From an uncultured Merdimonas sp. (lineage in GTDB: Bacteria; Bacillota; Clostridia; Lachnospirales; Lachnospiraceae), in NCBI GenBank assembly GCA_944378225.1, contig CALWGE010000003.1:69455-103284 (forward strand): 33,830 nucleotides of DNA. The letters run 5' to 3'. Below, piece by piece: positions 7,707 through 16,209 of this stretch (the first letter of the stretch is position 1; every line of letters starts with the position of its first letter). The notes under the pieces were generated by a model. That model searched no databases, was not told where the DNA came from, and worked only from the letters and a program-made list of their open reading frames with translations. The translations under genes were made by a program, and so were the position numbers.

Positions 7707-8507
7707 GTGGAGAAACGCAGGAAAATCAGAGAATTTAAGCCGGGCAGCGTGTTTTATGCCTGTCTGGTTTACCTGTTTTTGTATCTGCCCATCTTTGTGG
7801 TAATTGCATTTTCATTTAACACTTCAGAGATGAATATTACCTTTCAGGGCTTTACGTTCGAATGGTACGGGCGGATGTTTGAAAACCGGCAGCTGATGCA
7901 GTCTTTTGTCAACACGATCATTGTGGCCGCATCCAGCACGGTGCTTTCCGTTATTATCGGAACGCTGTGTGCTTTGGGCCTTTATAAATTTGAATTTAAA
8001 CTGAAAAATATGATCAGCAGTTCTCTTTATATTCCGATTGTGATTCCGGAACTGGTATTTGCCATTGCTCTGCTGATTTTCTTTTCGTCAATTCATGTGA
8101 GCATGAGCATGATTACGCTGATCATTGCCCATGTAACGTTTTCGATGCCCTTTGTGGTTATTACTGTGCGTGCCAGACTGGCAGGCTTTGACAAATCAAT
8201 TGAGGAGGCTGCCAGAGATCTGGGCGCCAATGAGATTCGGACCTTTTTCCGGGTAACTCTTCCTATGATTTCTCCTGGCGTCATTTCCGGAGGCATGCTG
8301 GCTCTGACCATGTCTCTTGACGATGTGGTAGTCAGCTTTTTCACGGCAGGTCCGGAGAGCCAGACTCTGCCTCTGAAAATTCTGGGTATGGTACGAAAAG
8401 GAGTCTCACCGGATGTCAATGCCCTGTCTACGCTGATGATTCTGGGAACGGTTGTGATCCTGTTGACGGCTACGGTGATTCAGGGTAAACTGGAGAAAAA
8501 GATGTAA
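7707..8507 (+). CDS. potC: Spermidine/putrescine ABC transporter permease PotC
   Basis: A 266-residue permease with about six transmembrane segments. The EAA loop (EEAARDLGANEIRTFFRV) begins at about residue 165, and SLDDVVVSFFTAGP near the C-terminus is characteristic of PotC/PotI. Translation starts at GTG, set by an AAGGAGAG site six nt upstream; no in-frame ATG gives a better start. It pairs with PotB to form the transmembrane pore. Confidence 0.93.
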   Translation: MEKRRKIREFKPGSVFYACLVYLFLYLPIFVVIAFSFNTSEMNITFQGFTFEWYGRMFENRQLMQSFVNTIIVAASSTVLSVIIGTLCALGLYKFEFKLKNMISSSLYIPIVIPELVFAIALLIFFSSIHVSMSMITLIIAHVTFSMPFVVITVRARLAGFDKSIEEAARDLGANEIRTFFRVTLPMISPGVISGGMLALTMSLDDVVVSFFTAGPESQTLPLKILGMVRKGVSPDVNALSTLMILGTVVILLTATVIQGKLEKKM

Positions 8508-8517
8508 GGAGACTTCT

Positions 8518-8961
8518 ATGTTTACAATTGAGAAGATGACGGAAGACATGCGCTCAGAAGTAATGGCCATGGTAGAGTCTTTTTATCACAGCAATGCCGT
8601 AAGTCATGTGGTGGAGCGAGAAAAACTGGAGATTACTTTTTCAGATGCCGTAAGTCCGGATCCGGTTCTGGAAGGCCATGTACTGAAGGAAGACGATAAA
8701 ATTGTCGGATTCGGGTATGTGACAGTTTTTTATGCCTGCGAAGTAGGAGGCCGCTGTCTGATGTTTGAAGAGATATACCTGAAAGAAGAAGCCAGAGGGA
8801 AGGGATATGGACGGCGTTATCTGGAGACGGTGATGAGGTCACGTCCGGATGTGAAAAGATTCCGTCTGGAAGTCACGAAAAGCAATGAGGATGCAGTACG
8901 TCTCTATAAGAAACTGGGATTTGAGTTTCTTGAATACAATCAGATGGTGCTGGATCGATAG
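8518..8961 (+). CDS. GNAT-family N-acetyltransferase
   Basis: The 147-residue protein has the GNAT acetyl-CoA-binding motif A, with R93-G94-K95-G96-Y97-G98 after a beta strand (FEEIYLKEEA), and a motif B-like NEDAVRLYKKLGF near the end. The start is 10 nt after potC, with an AAGGAG site, so it is part of the operon. Acetylation of imported polyamines is an attractive role, since some GNAT enzymes (SpeG, PaiA) do this. Nothing in the sequence proves the substrate; the similarity to SpeG is only at family level. Confidence 0.82.
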   Translation: MFTIEKMTEDMRSEVMAMVESFYHSNAVSHVVEREKLEITFSDAVSPDPVLEGHVLKEDDKIVGFGYVTVFYACEVGGRCLMFEEIYLKEEARGKGYGRRYLETVMRSRPDVKRFRLEVTKSNEDAVRLYKKLGFEFLEYNQMVLDR

Positions 8962-8972
8962 GAGGGATACAG

Positions 8973-9812
8973 ATGAATGGCATAGAGAAAAGACTGATGG
9001 ACAGCTATGAAAGTATCCGCACAAAGATTCCTTTTAAGCCGCAGACTGCCCTGGTTCTCGGGTCGGGACTGGGAGGTTATGCGGAATCCGGAGATATCCG
9101 GATAGAAGGAGTGCTGAATTATCAGGATATAGAAGGCTTTCCCCAGTCGACCGTGGAAGGACATAAGGGAAGGTTTGTATTTGGATATGTCGGAGAAGTT
9201 CCTGTAGTCTGCATGCAGGGGCGTGTTCATTATTACGAAGGGTACTCCATGAATGAGGTGGTACTTCCGATTCGCCTCATGCGTCTGATGGGAGCAAAGA
9301 ATCTGTTCCTGACAAATGCTGCGGGGGGAATTAATACTTCCTATGCTCCGGGAGATCTGATGCTTATTCAGGATCATATTTCTTCCCTGGTTCCCTCTCC
9401 TCTGATAGGACCTAATCTGGAAAAACTGGGGCCCAGGTTCTGTGATATGACAGATACGTATGACGCGGAGTACCGGACACTGCTGAAGAAGACGGCAGAA
9501 AAAATCGGAGTGTCTCTGCAGGAAGGCGTTTATATACAGTTTTCCGGACCTCAGTATGAGACGCCGGCGGAAATCAGAATGGCGCGGGCCCTGGGTGCGG
9601 ATGCGGCAGGCATGAGTACCGCCTGCGAGGCAGTGGCAGCTCATCATGCAGGCATGCGGGTATGCGGTATTTCCTGCATCAGCAATATGGCGGCAGGTGT
9701 AACAGGAGAGAAACTGTCTCATGAAGAGGTTCAGGAAACGGCAGACAGAACAGCTGATCTTTTCCGGAAACTGGTAACAGCAGGTATTCTGGCAATAGGT
9801 CTGCAGAATTGA
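8973..9812 (+). CDS. punA: Purine nucleoside phosphorylase (trimeric, PNP-I type)
   Basis: The 279-residue enzyme matches the trimeric PNP family that cleaves guanosine and inosine with phosphate. Visible sites are the phosphate loop GSGLGG (S31), H64 in EGHKGRF, R84 and H86 in GRVHYYEGY, NAAGGIN, GPQYETPAEIR with E196, M214 and N238 in ISNMAAG. E196, M214 and N238 correspond to the human PNP purine-site residues E201, M219 and N243, with a constant offset of five. It starts 11 nt after the GNAT gene with an AGGAGGG ribosome site and is followed 20 nt later by cytidine deaminase, so the distal end of this operon does nucleoside salvage. Confidence 0.92.
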   Translation: MNGIEKRLMDSYESIRTKIPFKPQTALVLGSGLGGYAESGDIRIEGVLNYQDIEGFPQSTVEGHKGRFVFGYVGEVPVVCMQGRVHYYEGYSMNEVVLPIRLMRLMGAKNLFLTNAAGGINTSYAPGDLMLIQDHISSLVPSPLIGPNLEKLGPRFCDMTDTYDAEYRTLLKKTAEKIGVSLQEGVYIQFSGPQYETPAEIRMARALGADAAGMSTACEAVAAHHAGMRVCGISCISNMAAGVTGEKLSHEEVQETADRTADLFRKLVTAGILAIGLQN

Positions 9813-9832
9813 AAAAACGGAGGCGGTAAGGA

Positions 9833-10315
9833 ATGGATGACAGAACATTGATGAAGACCGCGATGCAGGCAAGAGAATATTCTTACAGCCCCTATTCGAA
9901 CTTTCGGGTAGGGGCCGCTTTGCTTTGCGAAGACGGCAGCGTTTATACAGGCTGCAATATGGAGAATGCGGCATATACGCCGGGAATCTGTGCTGAGCGT
10001 ACGGCTGTCTATAAAGCGGTCAGCGAAGGGAAACGGAAATTTGTCGCCATAGCAGTTGCAGGCGGTCCGGCGCAGGAGAATGATGCAGGAGAAAATACAG
10101 AGGAGCAGAAACTTCCACTGACGGCTCCCTGCGGAGTCTGCCGTCAGGTTATGAGAGAATTCTGCGACCCGGAGAGCTTTCGGATTATACTGGGTACAGG
10201 CCCGGAGGAGCTGCAGACATATCTTTTAAAGGAACTGCTTCCGCTGGGATTTGGTCCGGAGAATCTCGCATCTGTCCGGAAGTTAAAAGAAAAAAGAGAG
10301 GAGCCGGACGTATGA
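9833..10315 (+). CDS. cdd: Cytidine deaminase
   Basis: This 160-residue zinc hydrolase converts cytidine and deoxycytidine to uridine and deoxyuridine. The substrate-site SNFRVGAA, catalytic C53-A54-E55 and the second zinc motif PCGVCRQ (C100, C103) are all present. It is longer than the usual 130-140 residues because of an acidic insert at about residues 80-92 and a charged C-terminal tail. It overlaps the next start codon by four nt (ATGA), so the downstream membrane protein is translationally coupled. Confidence 0.93.
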   Translation: MDDRTLMKTAMQAREYSYSPYSNFRVGAALLCEDGSVYTGCNMENAAYTPGICAERTAVYKAVSEGKRKFVAIAVAGGPAQENDAGENTEEQKLPLTAPCGVCRQVMREFCDPESFRIILGTGPEELQTYLLKELLPLGFGPENLASVRKLKEKREEPDV

Positions 10316-12384
10316 AAGCATGGAACAGACTTTCACCGGTGAAGAAAGAGACTGCGCTGCTTATATTTATGGCGGCAGCAGGTCTTATAAAGCAGTTTCT
10401 TGTCTGGAATCTGCCTATCATGGCAGTTCCCCGGGGGATTCATGATGACTGGATTATGGTCCATCTGGCAGATACTTTAAGAAATGGACAATGGCTGGGA
10501 GAGTACAGCAGTCTGACGCTGACGAAAGGGATGTTTTTTCCTCTGTATCTGGCTGTGATTAACTTCTTTCATCTGTCTTATCTGAACGTGACGGCTATTC
10601 TTTATACGGTAAGCTGTATGGCATTTGTGTATGCCCTGCGTCCGCTGCTTCCCGGTCAGCTGCAGCGTTTTCTGCTGTATCTGGCCCTTTTGTGGAATCC
10701 TGTTTCTTACTCGCTTCAGGCGTTTCAGCGGGTGTATCGAAACAGTATTTCCTATATACAGGTACTTCTGATTTTCGGGGGTTTTCTGGCTGTTTATCTG
10801 CGAAGAAGAGAGCCGGTGAAAAAGCAGATCGTATGGATACTGACAGCGACAGCCGGTATGGTCAGTTTTTTCCATACCAGAGAAGACGCGCTTTGGGTGG
10901 AACCGTTTCTGGCTGTGTTTGTTCTGGTATATCTGGCCAGTCTGTTTGGGATCTGGAGAAAAGAACAGGGGAATAGGGAAAAGAATACACAAAGAGAAAT
11001 ATGGCGTACAGTCAGACCCTATGTTTTGAAGGCTGTACTGGTTGCAGTTCCGTTTCTGTGTACCCTGGGGGCCGGAAAGTGGATTGCGCACCAGAATCTG
11101 AAACATTATGGCGTTGAAGTCACAAACGAACTGCAGGAGGGCGGATTTGCCCAGATGTATAAAAGTATGATGTCTGTGAAACCGGAGGAAGAGATTCCCG
11201 GCGTCACGATGACCAGAGAAAAGATAGCCCGCATGTGCCAGGTATGCCCTACGCTGAAAGAACTGGAACCTTATATTCAGAGCAGTAAGGAATTCTGGGC
11301 CGGTGAGGAGGGAGATGCGGAAAACTGGGAAGTCCGGGACGGCTGGGTATTTTGGATTTTCCGGACAGCACTGGAACAGGCAGGTTATTATACAGACGGC
11401 GCTGAGGCAGAAAAAATCTGTCTGCAGATTCGGGATGAAATCGAAGAGGCATTGGACAAAGGTCTTCTGGAACGGCAGGCAACGATGCCGTCAGCGTATA
11501 TGTCTCCCTGGAGAAAGGGATATCTGGCAGATTTGTTCGGAGCTCTGGGAAAGGCCATAGCCTACACGACAACCTATGATGAGGTGGAGACCATGGTTTA
11601 TCTGTACAGCGAGCCGGATGAAAACGGAGGCATTCCCTTGTTTGAGCGTATAACAGGGGACAAGGCTGTATGGTATGAATCAGATCTGGTAGAAATGGCA
11701 GGATGGTATGCTTCCTATGATGGCATGGAAGGAGTTACGCTGCAGGCAGAGCTTTCTGATGGTACAGTGCTGGGAACAGCTGAATTTACAGAAAGTACAG
11801 ATGTGGCTTCCTATCTGGAACAGTTGGGTACTCCGGTGTCCGGAAGCGAGAACTGTCGTTTTTACCTGAAACTTTCCGTGGAGGACAAGCCTCAGGATAT
11901 TTATCTGCGTGCTTACAGGGACGGAGAGCTTCTGGATGAGCATAAAATGTCAGAAGATATTACATCAGTAGAACGGGAAAATTCCCGTCTCAATGTGGAC
12001 TGGTACTGGGATGTGCCGGAGCGGCACGGATTTCTGGCTGAGATTAATTACAAGGGCGAGATTCTGAATACTGTTTGTAAGATATATCGAATCACAGGTC
12101 CGATTGCGGCTATTCTGGGATTTCTGGCATGGGTGATTCTCTGCGTGCGTCGGATTCGCTGTATACAAAAGAAACAGAAGGATGAGACAGGACTTGCTCA
12201 GTGGCTGGTGGTCACAGCGCTTCTGGCCAGCTATCTGGTGCTTCTGGGCGGAATATCTTATTCTGAGATTTCAGGATGGAATGCTATTCTGTACTGGTAC
12301 CTGTCGGGTGGCTATCCGATTATGATAGCTTTTGAGGTGCTGGCAGTGATATTCGCCTGGAAGGGAAGGCATTTGCAGTTGTAA
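10312..12384 (+). CDS. GT-C-like multi-pass membrane protein, function unknown
   Basis: A 690-residue protein with about eight hydrophobic segments in residues 14-260, a soluble region of about 330 residues, and three more segments at the C-terminus (about 596-685). An Asp pair (IHDDW, D45-D46) follows the first membrane segment, as in GT-C lipid-linked glycosyltransferases, where an acidic residue in the first external loop is catalytic. FHTREDALWVEPFL after the sixth segment also resembles uncharacterised GT-C-type proteins of Firmicutes. I infer a cell-envelope sugar or polymer transfer role, weakly. It is the last gene of the operon, coupled to cdd by an ATGA overlap. No terminator follows; the next promoter begins over its stop codon. 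Confidence 0.6.
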   Translation: MKAWNRLSPVKKETALLIFMAAAGLIKQFLVWNLPIMAVPRGIHDDWIMVHLADTLRNGQWLGEYSSLTLTKGMFFPLYLAVINFFHLSYLNVTAILYTVSCMAFVYALRPLLPGQLQRFLLYLALLWNPVSYSLQAFQRVYRNSISYIQVLLIFGGFLAVYLRRREPVKKQIVWILTATAGMVSFFHTREDALWVEPFLAVFVLVYLASLFGIWRKEQGNREKNTQREIWRTVRPYVLKAVLVAVPFLCTLGAGKWIAHQNLKHYGVEVTNELQEGGFAQMYKSMMSVKPEEEIPGVTMTREKIARMCQVCPTLKELEPYIQSSKEFWAGEEGDAENWEVRDGWVFWIFRTALEQAGYYTDGAEAEKICLQIRDEIEEALDKGLLERQATMPSAYMSPWRKGYLADLFGALGKAIAYTTTYDEVETMVYLYSEPDENGGIPLFERITGDKAVWYESDLVEMAGWYASYDGMEGVTLQAELSDGTVLGTAEFTESTDVASYLEQLGTPVSGSENCRFYLKLSVEDKPQDIYLRAYRDGELLDEHKMSEDITSVERENSRLNVDWYWDVPERHGFLAEINYKGEILNTVCKIYRITGPIAAILGFLAWVILCVRRIRCIQKKQKDETGLAQWLVVTALLASYLVLLGGISYSEISGWNAILYWYLSGGYPIMIAFEVLAVIFAWKGRHLQL

Positions 12385-12407
12385 TCTGTAAAAATTATAT
12401 TTATAAT
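12379..12407 (+). promoter_or_regulatory. Sigma-A-type promoter for transaldolase gene
   Basis: TTGTAA (12379-12384), a 17-nt spacer and TATAAT (12402-12407). The -35 box overlaps the stop codon of the preceding gene. This gives a leader of about 70 nt before the aldolase gene. Confidence 0.7.
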
Positions 12408-12482
12408 AAGAAAAAACATGTGCTTCGGGCGGATACGGCGCAGGCATAAGTCGGTGTTCAGGAAGAGAACAGGAGGATAGAG

Positions 12483-13160
12483 ATGAAACTGATAATTGAT
12501 AATGCAAATATTGATGAGATACGCTCCATGTATGAATATTTCCCCATGGATGGTGTTACGTGTAATCCGACGATTTTGTCGAAAGAAAAAAGACCTCCTT
12601 ATGAGGTTTTGAAGGAAATTCGTGATTTCATTGAGGAAGGGGAACTGCATGTCCAGGTAGTCAGCGATCTGGCTGACAGTATGGTAGAGGAAGCGTATAA
12701 GATACGCAAGGAGCTGGGTGACGATACCTATATAAAAATTCCGGCCACGAAGGAAGGATTAAAAGCGATACGTATTCTGGCAGCTGCCGGAATCAACGTG
12801 ACGGCCACTGCGATTTATACACAGATGCAGGCGTTTCTGGCTGCAAAATCGGGTGCTCTTTATGTGGCTCCTTATATCAACCGGATTGATAATCTGGGTT
12901 CCGATGGTGTGCGGACGGCGAAAGAGATTCACGATATGTTCCGGAACTACAGATTTAATACAGAAGTACTGGCTGCCAGCTTCAAGAATTCCAGACAGGT
13001 AATTTCTCTGTGTGAATACGGAATCGGGGCGACTACAATTTCTCCGGACGTACTTGAACTGTTGATCAAAAATGATTCTGTGACAGCGGCTCTGAATGTA
13101 TTCCGCAAAGATTTTGAAAAACTGTGCGGTAAAGGAAAAACGATGCTGGACTGTGAGTAA
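12483..13160 (+). CDS. Transaldolase-family protein, fructose-6-phosphate aldolase type
   Basis: The 225-residue protein has the short single-domain form of the transaldolase family (FSA/TalC). The Schiff-base lysine is K85 in YIKIPATKEG, the same number as in E. coli FsaA. DGVTCNPTI near the N-terminus, ITATAIYT-like NVTATAIYTQMQA and ALYVAPYINRIDNLG are family hallmarks. It either cleaves fructose 6-phosphate to dihydroxyacetone and glyceraldehyde 3-phosphate, or works as a transaldolase in the pentose phosphate pathway; sequence alone does not settle this. It starts with an AGGAGG ribosome site and its own promoter, and a strong terminator hairpin follows at once. Confidence 0.88.
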   Translation: MKLIIDNANIDEIRSMYEYFPMDGVTCNPTILSKEKRPPYEVLKEIRDFIEEGELHVQVVSDLADSMVEEAYKIRKELGDDTYIKIPATKEGLKAIRILAAAGINVTATAIYTQMQAFLAAKSGALYVAPYINRIDNLGSDGVRTAKEIHDMFRNYRFNTEVLAASFKNSRQVISLCEYGIGATTISPDVLELLIKNDSVTAALNVFRKDFEKLCGKGKTMLDCE

Positions 13161-13169
13161 TCTACAGGC

Positions 13170-13200
13170 CGCCGCGGGCAGAGAGGTCCGCGGCGTTTTT
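13170..13200 (+). terminator. Intrinsic terminator after transaldolase gene
   Basis: A perfect 8-bp GC stem, CGCCGCGG (13170-13177) with CCGCGGCG (13188-13195), and five T. It lies between the aldolase gene and add, so part of the transcript may stop here. Confidence 0.85.
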
Positions 13201-13227
13201 GCAGTTATAGAAAAGAGGAGGAACACT

Positions 13228-14211
13228 ATGATAGATTTACATCTGCATTTTGACGGCTCTTTACTGCCGCGTACTGTACTGGAGCTGGCAGACGAACAGG
13301 GAATTGCGTTGCCGTCCAGGGAACCTGACGAGCTGAAACTTTTTCTGTCAGCTCCGGCAGACTGTGCGAGTCTGAACGAATATCTGGAAAAATTTGATCT
13401 GCCTCTTCTGGTATTGCAGACGAAAGAAGCGATTCGAAAAGGAATGTTTACTCTGGCCAGCTCCCTGAAGGAACAGGGAATGCTGTATGCGGAGATTCGG
13501 TTTGCACCGCAGCTGCATACCAGGAAAGGACTTACACAGGAACAGATTGTGAAGGCTGCTCTTCAGGGTCTTGGGGAAGCGATGGCAGGCTCCTTTTTCA
13601 AAGCGAAGCTAATTCTGTGCTGTATGCGCGGTGCAGAAAACCGGGAGGAAAATCTGCAGACAGTACGGACAGCGGCTGCCTTTCTGGGCAGAGGAGTTGC
13701 AGCTGTTGATCTGGCAGGAGCGGAAGCTCTGTACCCTACAGGGGATTTTGCTGAAAACTTTAGCCTTGCTAAAGAACTGGGCGTCCCCTTTACCATTCAT
13801 GCCGGAGAAGCGGATGGACCGGAGAGCGTGCGCGCGGCTCTTCGGATGGGAGCCAGCCGTATTGGGCATGGCGTGCGTGCAGGTGAGGATGCGGATTTGC
13901 TGAGAGAACTTCAGGAGCTTCAGATTCCGCTGGAAATGTGTCCCAGCAGCAATGTGCAGACGAAGGCAGTGCCATGTCTGGAGAAGCATCCTGTTCTGGA
14001 ATATCTGAGAAAGGGATTGCTTGTTACTGTAAATACGGATAATATGACGGTTTCTGATACAACAATGACGAAAGAATTCCGACTTCTTGAAGAAAGGCTT
14101 GGGATGACGGCTGAGGAACATCGCCGGCTTTTGCTGAATGCTGCAGACGCAGCCTTTTTGACAGAGGAAGAGCGCTGGAGACTCAAAGATGTGATTCAGA
14201 ACGTATGCTGA
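13228..14211 (+). CDS. add: Adenosine deaminase
   Basis: The 327-residue metal-dependent deaminase has the HxH zinc motif at H5/H7 (DLHLHFDGS), H191 and catalytic E194 (IHAGEADGP), H214 (RIGHG) and metal ligand D271 (NTDNM). The residue after D271 is Asn, where animal and E. coli enzymes have Asp; this variant occurs in other Firmicutes. An upstream in-frame extension of 44 codons exists, but it would overlap the aldolase gene and its terminator. An AGAGGAGG site sits right before this ATG, so this start is preferred. It converts adenosine to inosine, feeding the phosphorylase encoded about 4 kb upstream. Confidence 0.92.
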   Translation: MIDLHLHFDGSLLPRTVLELADEQGIALPSREPDELKLFLSAPADCASLNEYLEKFDLPLLVLQTKEAIRKGMFTLASSLKEQGMLYAEIRFAPQLHTRKGLTQEQIVKAALQGLGEAMAGSFFKAKLILCCMRGAENREENLQTVRTAAAFLGRGVAAVDLAGAEALYPTGDFAENFSLAKELGVPFTIHAGEADGPESVRAALRMGASRIGHGVRAGEDADLLRELQELQIPLEMCPSSNVQTKAVPCLEKHPVLEYLRKGLLVTVNTDNMTVSDTTMTKEFRLLEERLGMTAEEHRRLLLNAADAAFLTEEERWRLKDVIQNVC

Positions 14212-14241
14212 AAAAAGTATAAGGGAGCGGAAGAAAATTAG

Positions 14242-14293
14242 AAAAAGACGCAGAGAGCCTTTGGAAATGCATTCCAAAGCTCACTGCGTCTTT
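14242..14293. terminator. Bidirectional terminator between convergent genes
   Basis: AAAGACGCAG (14244-14253) pairs with CTGCGTCTTT (14284-14293). An inner stem CTTTGGAA/TTCCAAAG makes a long cruciform-like hairpin flanked by A and T tracts on both sides. It serves add from the left and the S1-domain gene from the right. Confidence 0.85.
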
Positions 14294-14349
14294 CTGATTT
14301 CAGAGTACAGAAAACTGCGGTTCGGACAGTTTCCGGCAGATTATAATCT

Positions 14350-15258
14350 TTAATTCAGCTTCAGATTTTTGAACAGTTCTCCCAGATTTGTAGTAAGTTC
14401 TTCAGCCTTGGGGATTTCCACTTTCTCTTCGCGAACTTCCTCTGCCGCTACATCTTTCAGAGCTTTCATGCTTAAAGAAAGCTTTCCGTCTTTGATTGCG
14501 ATGACTTTAACTTTTACAGTATCTCCTACCTTCAGAACAGCATCCGGAGTTTTGATGCGTTTATCAGAAATCTGAGATACATGGACAAGACCGGAAAGAC
14601 CCTCTCCCAGATCTACAAAAGCTCCGTAAGGCTGAATGCTTTCTACGGTACCTTCTGTTACGAGTCCTACTTTTACATTGGAAATCTTTGCACGGCGTTC
14701 TTCCTCTGCTTTTTCCTTTAACAGCTCACGGGCAGAGAGAACCAGCCTTTTCTTTTCGGGTTCTACTGTAATAACCTGTACCTGAAGTTCCTGATTCAGC
14801 CAGTCTTCCAGGTTTTCCACGTAACTTAATGACAGCCTGGATGCAGGAATGAAGCCCCGGATGCCCTCCACATAAGCTACCACGCCGCCTTTTACTACGC
14901 CGCCCACTTTGATATCAAGCACAGTTTTCTCGTTCATGTATTCCTGCAGCTTTTTCCATGCCAGTTCGTTGGCGGCAGCCTTTCTGGAGAGGAGGATATG
15001 TCCTTGTCCGTCATCTGTACGCAGAACCGTGGCAGTTACTTCGTCGCCTGCCTGTACATCGGCTGTGATAGAGAAGGAAGGATCGTCTGAATAATCCTCT
15101 GCCCGGATAATACCGTCGGTATAGGATTTCAGATCCACGGTTACTTCCGTATCCGATACGCCGATGACAGTGCCGGTCAGCACGTCTCCTTCCTGAACTT
15201 TACGAAGGGAGGCCTCCAGTTCGGTTGCATAATCGTCCATGGTCAGTTTCTCATCCAT
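14350..15258 (-). CDS. S1 RNA-binding domain protein (30S ribosomal protein S1-like)
   Basis: The 302-residue protein has three S1/OB-fold repeats: about residues 24-95 (EGDVLTGTVIGV...), 110-180 (a degenerate copy with GGVVKGGVVAYVEGIRGFIP) and 193-265 (canonical VTEGTVESIQPYGAFVDLG and GLVHVSQIS). A short acidic tail follows. Firmicute S1 homologues usually have three or four such domains and bind mRNA or the ribosome. Translation could start seven codons earlier, but the AGAGG ribosome site lies inside that extension, so the second ATG is the better start. It is transcribed divergently from aroD from an overlapping promoter pair and converges with add. Confidence 0.85.
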   Translation of the reverse strand: MDEKLTMDDYATELEASLRKVQEGDVLTGTVIGVSDTEVTVDLKSYTDGIIRAEDYSDDPSFSITADVQAGDEVTATVLRTDDGQGHILLSRKAAANELAWKKLQEYMNEKTVLDIKVGGVVKGGVVAYVEGIRGFIPASRLSLSYVENLEDWLNQELQVQVITVEPEKKRLVLSARELLKEKAEEERRAKISNVKVGLVTEGTVESIQPYGAFVDLGEGLSGLVHVSQISDKRIKTPDAVLKVGDTVKVKVIAIKDGKLSLSMKALKDVAAEEVREEKVEIPKAEELTTNLGELFKNLKLN

Positions 15259-15305
15259 TTTATAAGTACCTCTTTTCATTATATTTTTCGGTGTCCAATA
15301 TCTGT

Positions 15306-15334
15306 ATTATATGGTAAAATGGGACAAAAAGCAA
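15306..15334 (-). promoter_or_regulatory. Promoter for S1-domain gene (minus strand)
   Basis: Read on the minus strand: TTGCTT (15334-15329), a 17-nt spacer and TATAAT (15311-15306). It gives a leader of about 40 nt to the chosen start. Confidence 0.7.
15312..15320 (+). promoter_or_regulatory. Extended -10 promoter for aroD, overlapping the divergent promoter
   Basis: TG-G-TAAAAT at 15312-15320 is an extended -10 element with only a weak -35 (TGTCCA at 15292). It abuts and partly overlaps the minus-strand S1 promoter, so the two could compete for polymerase. Confidence 0.5.
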
Positions 15335-15355
15335 ATATAATCAGGAGAAAAATCT

Positions 15356-16141
15356 ATGAATAGAGTGAAAATACGGGATGTGATTCTGGGAGAAGGAATA
15401 CCGAAAATATGCGTTCCGGTTACAGGGTATACAGAAGAAGAAATCCGGTTACGGCTGCGGGAGGCTGCCGACACAGACGCAGATGTGGTTGAATGGAGAG
15501 CAGACTGGTATGACGGGGTGTTTGAGAAGGGAAAACTGTCGGGTATGCTGAAACTGCTTCGGGAGTTTCTGGGAGAAACCCCTCTTCTGGTAACCTTCCG
15601 GACCAGGGAAGAAGGAGGGGAGCAGGAAATTTCACAGAAAGCATACGAAGATTTCCTGTCTGAGGTTCTGTATTCCGGTCAGGCAGATATGATAGATGCG
15701 GAACTGTTCCGAGGGGAAAACCTGCTTACCCGAATCTGCAGGGAAGCCCATCAGTCAGGTACGGCGGTAGTGGCTTCCAGCCATGATTTTGAAAAAACAC
15801 CTGAAAAGGATGAGATTCTCCGCAGGCTCTGCCGGATGCAGGAATGTGGGGCTGATGTGCTGAAACTGGCTGTTATGCCGCAGAATCCCCAGGATGTGCT
15901 GACACTGCTTTCGGCTACCTGGGAAATGAAAGAGAAGTATGCGAAGCAGCCGCTGATTACCATGTCCATGGGAAGAACAGGAGTGGTGAGCCGCATGTGC
16001 GGAGAAATTTTCGGATCTGCTCTGACCTTCGGTTCTGCGGGGACAGCCTCTGCTCCGGGACAGATTCCGGTCTCTGAATTAAGAAACATTCTGAAGATTT
16101 TTCACGAGGAGCACAGAGCGGAAAAGACGTCAGGAAAATAA
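15356..16141 (+). CDS. aroD: Type I 3-dehydroquinate dehydratase
   Basis: The 261-residue enzyme of the shikimate pathway dehydrates 3-dehydroquinate through a Schiff base. All catalytic and binding residues fall at the E. coli numbers: E46 and R48 (VVEWRAD), R82 and E86, H143 (SSHDF), Schiff-base K170 (DVLKLAV), R213 (VVSRM) and Q236 (APGQ). The enzyme is therefore very probably active. No other shikimate gene is in the window, so it stands alone. The ribosome site is AGGAG nine nt before the ATG. Confidence 0.95.
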   Translation: MNRVKIRDVILGEGIPKICVPVTGYTEEEIRLRLREAADTDADVVEWRADWYDGVFEKGKLSGMLKLLREFLGETPLLVTFRTREEGGEQEISQKAYEDFLSEVLYSGQADMIDAELFRGENLLTRICREAHQSGTAVVASSHDFEKTPEKDEILRRLCRMQECGADVLKLAVMPQNPQDVLTLLSATWEMKEKYAKQPLITMSMGRTGVVSRMCGEIFGSALTFGSAGTASAPGQIPVSELRNILKIFHEEHRAEKTSGK

Positions 16142-16209
16142 GACAGAAACTCACGAAACGAGTCCTGCAAGCATACATTGTTTTTGAATGAAATACATGG
16201 TGGAAAACT

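Noticed and set aside
10692-10976. Plus-strand frame of 94 codons inside the GT-C-like gene
   Set aside because: It is a shifted frame within a well-coded membrane protein and has no ribosome site.
13096-13227. Longer N-terminus for adenosine deaminase
   Set aside because: The extension would cross the aldolase stop and the terminator hairpin, and the ribosome site is placed for the later ATG before DLHLHFDGS.
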